This document shows positions 60,593 to 64,000 of a stretch of 64,000 nt of DNA, piece by piece. The notes beneath the pieces are model-generated. The model ran no database searches. It was not told the origin of the DNA and saw only the letters and a program-made list of their open reading frames with translations. Source of the stretch: Trifolium pratense (lineage: Eukaryota; Streptophyta; Magnoliopsida; Fabales; Fabaceae); contig NC_060060.1 in assembly GCF_020283565.1 (NCBI RefSeq), positions 33,976,001 to 34,040,000 on the forward strand. The letters are read 5' to 3'. Position 1 is the first letter of the stretch, and each line of letters begins with the position of its first letter. The position numbers and the translations under genes were made by a program.

Positions 60593-61792
60593 ATGATGAG
60601 TTCAAATTCATGCACAAACTCTTCAATAAATGGCTTCTACAATATGCTTAACCAAGGACTCAATGAGCTTCACCAATCCTTTCTCTCCCACAACTTCATG
60701 TCTTTCCAATTCCTTTCACAAATTATCTCATCTCTCCAATCCTTCCATTCTCAACTCACCCTTTTGGTTCGCAAACTTCGGTTGCCCGTTGGAGGAAAAT
60801 GGCTTGATGAATACATGGATGAAAGCTCAAGACTTTGGGATTCCTGTCATGTCCTCAAATCTGCCATATCTGGAATGGACAACTATTGCTCATCTGCCAC
60901 AAATATATCTTCTTCTTTAGATGGCTACCATCACTTCACTCCAGAATTGTCACGTCGAGTGAGTATATAATATATTCACCCGTGCATAATTTTACAACTG
61001 ATGCACGGGTGAACATATATTGTCTTCTCAACATTTCTATAAATTTAATTTTTATATAAAATATTTTCTAAAAATGTGTACTAATAGTAATGACATTGTT
61101 ATATAAATAAATGAGCAAATAGCAATCATATTTTTATTCTATATTTTTATTAATGCATACAAAAATATGTACAGATTATTCGCGCGATAAATGTTTGTCA
61201 AAGGGAGATTCTAGGAATGGAGGAGGAAAACAAGAGTTTAACAGAAACAAGGATTCAACAACTATCTCAATGTTTGAACCAAAACACGAACATCTCTTCG
61301 GATTCGAATTCAAAACTAAATGGATTCAGTGGTTTTAGAGGTGTTCTTTTCGCAATGAGGAGTGTTAGTTCATTACTTCTAATGATTCTACTAACTGGAA
61401 TTGCTTATTGTTGGTCTTCAACTTGTTTTCACCAAGGACTAGGACAAGGATACCATGAAGGACACATGGTTTTTGGATCTGGTTTCATGGTATCAATGTC
61501 ATTATTGCAACAAAAAGTGGCAGAGGAAATAGACAACAATGATGTTCAACAAGGGATTATGATGTTTGAATTTCAACAAGCAAAGATTGCAATGGATGAA
61601 TTGAAAGTGGAATTGGAAAGAATAACATGTTATAATGGTGGTGAGATTATTCAAGAAAAAGTTGAGAATGTGAAGAGTTGTTTTGGATTGTTGAGATGTG
61701 GTGTAGAGACTATAACAGGACAACTTGATGATTTCTTTGATGAAATAGTTGAAGGAAGGAAGAAACTTTTGGATATGTGCAGCCATAGGTAG
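60593..61792 (+). CDS. BPS1-like (BYPASS-related) single-pass membrane protein
   Basis: Two exons, 60593-60958 and 61175-61792, give 327 residues; the donor is a consensus gtgagt and the phase is 0. A second ATG follows immediately at 60596. Residues about 57-90 include [21 protein letters not shown], and S-R-L-W-D is typical of the family. One hydrophobic segment lies at about 184-202. The C-terminus [19 protein letters not shown] is strongly conserved in plant BPS1-like proteins (At1g22030 type, from memory). BPS1 itself limits a root-derived mobile signal, but this subgroup has no proven biochemical activity. The intron contains a 13-bp perfect hairpin. Confidence 0.75.
60975..61013. repeat. 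Perfect 13-bp hairpin in the BPS1-like intron
   Basis: Arms ttcacccgtgcat (60975-60987) and atgcacgggtgaa (61001-61013) are exactly complementary around a 13-nt loop, 16 nt after the splice donor. The sequence resembles the GC hairpins of the Helitron ends elsewhere in the window but lacks CTRR nearby. Confidence 0.8.
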
Positions 61793-63635
61793 AACTAGAA
61801 ATTAATAACTAGTACTTTTTTATTTATTTTTTTATGTTATCATAAAATTTTAATGAAGCAATGTAATCCTAAATCCTAATCCCTTTTTTGTTCATTAATC
61901 TAAGGTCTTTCTCTTATTTATTTTTAAAAAATAATTATATTAAGTTATTATATATGGTTTAAAATTATTGTTAAACAACTAGCTATAGGAGAATATTTGT
62001 TTGAGCCTTGAAGAAGCCTTTATGATGTAGTAGTGGTATAAGAAATAAATTTTTGCAAGAGAATAGAATGTGATTCCATAGCTTTAAAGAAAAGCAAACA
62101 TTACTATTCTTAGATAAGAATACAGAATATTTAGAAGTTTGGTAACTTCAAGAGAAAGAAAAATATCTTTCTATTCCAAGGGCAGTATTTTCTACCTGTA
62201 TTTGTTAAACAGCTGCTTTATCTTCATATCTTTTTTGGGAGGCTAAATTGATGTTTTTGCGACCGAATTCGTAATTATCGGCGTCCTTTCCTCTGATAAC
62301 CAGAAGATATATGCTCCGATCATTATTATATGCGCAAAACAAATTATTTAAATATTTTTTTAATTATAAAAATATATAACTCAGCTTAGTTGTTTATTTA
62401 TTAAAATTAAAATATAAAATATTTGAGTAGAGTCAATGAGAATCTTTTTGTGAAGTAACTAGATAACTAGATATTATGAGGAGTATACTAATTTGTTCTG
62501 TTATGTGGCAGAATTTCCACTCTATTACAATTTTGTATTCTAGTGAGTGAGTGTTTAAAGTTAGCTAAGAATAAAACTTCTGAATGAATCTTATATATGT
62601 GTCTGTCATTTAGTGTTTTTTGGTGTAAAAAATGATGAAGGGAGCATATCTTTAATATTATATATATATAGGATTTACTCAATTATGGTCTGTTAGTAAT
62701 TAAAAATCAATTGAATGTGATTATGATTATACAACTCGGAACCATGATTCTATTCTGTCATGATCATGTTCTCAATCAAATTGTACGAGCTATATAGCTT
62801 ACTAATATGTGAGTTAGAATGCAATTTTTAAGTAATGTGGTGTTTATTTTATTGAATTTAAAATATGACTTTGTAGTTTATGGGTCTGTTTGGTTGAAAA
62901 CAAAAAAAAAAGTAAAAAGGAAAAAAAACATAAAAACCGATTAATAAACTTAAATTAAATTTTAGTCCAAATTAATTCTTGTAAAAAAGTGAAACAAAAA
63001 TATTATATGGTGAAGAAATTTTCAAGGAATCGAACTGTAGTTTTCTCTACCAAATTCAACGTTAATCACCACTAAAAAAACTAACGATTTGTTTTTATTA
63101 TATATCTTATCAATAATTTTTGTAAATAGTAGACATAATCTTAAACGACACTTCAATGTACAAAGATTTGAAAACTATACCTTTCAATAAAAGTCCTAAT
63201 GTATCTAGTGTTAGGGTAGTTGATATCTTAGAAGCAAGAGAAGATCTTCCTCTGTAAAAGTCAAAAGTGCTTCCACATGGAAAATTAGAAAGTGGAAAAT
63301 GATCATGATTATAACATTGAAAAATAGGATTGTGTTGCCTGCCTACTACTGAACAAAGTGAGAAATTCATGAAACAAATTAATATTTTGATGAAATAACA
63401 AATATCCTTTTTCACCTTTGTTTGTGTCATCCCTTTTTAATTACCTTTCTTTTTTGTTGTCTAATTGTCTATTTCACATCCAATTTAATTAGCTTAAATT
63501 ATAGTGATGAGCTACTGCTGATTCAATTTAAGTAGTCCGAATAAATTACTGCTTGTTAAGAAGTATCACATGGTTGTGAGATTGTTAGAATATGTGTGAT
63601 TATTATAATGCAAAGATAATTCTATCCTCGCCTAG
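61793..63635. other. Gene-free region downstream of the BPS1-like gene
   Basis: No gene is supported in about 1.8 kb. The first few hundred bases hold the 3' UTR. One minus-strand frame of 106 codons (63110-63430) has no recognisable domain and its composition matches non-coding DNA. Confidence 0.45.
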
Positions 63636-64000
63636 GGGCGGACCCAGCCATGAATTATTAATGGGGTTAAATTTTTTAGTATTACTAAAAAAAAAAATCA
63701 TCATCGTCTCAATAATTCAGGTTAAACAACAAACAATATATAAAATTCTAAAAAAGAAAAACACCAACAATCCAAAAAAATTCTATTAAAAAAATAATAA
63801 TAAACTAACAAACTTTGTTTGTCAAAATTTCTTTTTTACGAACAAAGTCAAAGTTGATTATTAAAATAAAGTATATAACTTAAAATAATACACTATGTAT
63901 AACGAATGACTTGAAATCAACAATAATAGAATATAAACTATTATTTACACTAATACTTAAAATATGTACCGAAAGACTTACGGTTATTAATAATAAACTC
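63636..64000. mobile_element. Left part of a TE starting 'ggggcggacccag'
   Basis: The GC-rich start 'aggggcggacccagccatga' is typical of a widespread plant hAT/MITE-like terminus. The rest is AT-rich and runs off the window, so neither the partner terminus nor a target duplication can be checked. Confidence 0.35.

Noticed and set aside
63110..63430. 106-codon minus-strand frame in the right intergenic region
   Set aside because: No recognisable domain, no partner exons, and base composition like the surrounding DNA.

Overview
This is a plant nuclear window. Genes carry many short GT-AG introns inside very AT-rich sequence dense with small transposable elements. Several clues point to a legume, most simply Medicago or a close relative: tRNA-derived SINEs, TRIM elements with initiator-Met primer sites, and MULE-type MITEs that open 'ggcttaaatgcagtttt'. 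The genus is an inference. I see no bacterial, viral or organellar island.

Eight genes can be modelled with all splice phases closing. (1) A DnaJ/HSP40 C-terminal peptide-binding protein, 5848-7572 (+), with a degenerate J domain. (2) A membralin-like multipass membrane protein, 8846-15722 (-), 14 exons. (3) A NIFK/Nop15-type nucleolar RRM protein, 17760-19449 (+), 8 exons. (4) An importin-4-type beta-karyopherin, 23085-31335 (-), 20 exons. (5) An alkaline (phyto)ceramidase-like protein, 35340-38320 (+), 7 exons, one with a GC donor. (6) An AKT2-type Shaker K+ channel, 44970-51548 (+), 11 exons, with a one-base run-length shift at the extreme C-terminus. (7) A mitochondrial CRS2-associated-factor (CRM) splicing protein, 52216-53629 (-), 5 exons. 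(8) A BPS1-like (BYPASS-related) protein, 60593-61792 (+), 2 exons. Broken genes are one Pumilio-repeat exon (833-991, -) and two LINE RNase H tails (3188-3830 and 54140-54390).

The genes do not form one pathway; this is ordinary mixed plant gene order. AKT2 and the CRM gene are convergent, and the other neighbours are separated by transposon-rich DNA. The informative structure lies between and inside genes. There are two compact Helitrons beside the NIFK promoter, one bounded exactly by a 25-bp direct repeat. A 304-bp tandem duplication copies a splice acceptor in the membralin gene, and a TRIM with a nested solo LTR lies in another of its introns. A MULE with a 9-bp target duplication sits in an importin intron, and a second MULE-type element lies just upstream of that gene. 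Upstream of AKT2 lies a mosaic three-LTR TRIM array with a 5-bp target duplication. A 2.6-kb near-palindromic element encloses about 3.7 copies of a 183-bp satellite.

I find no clearly undescribed biological system. All homology calls are by eye, without database searches.
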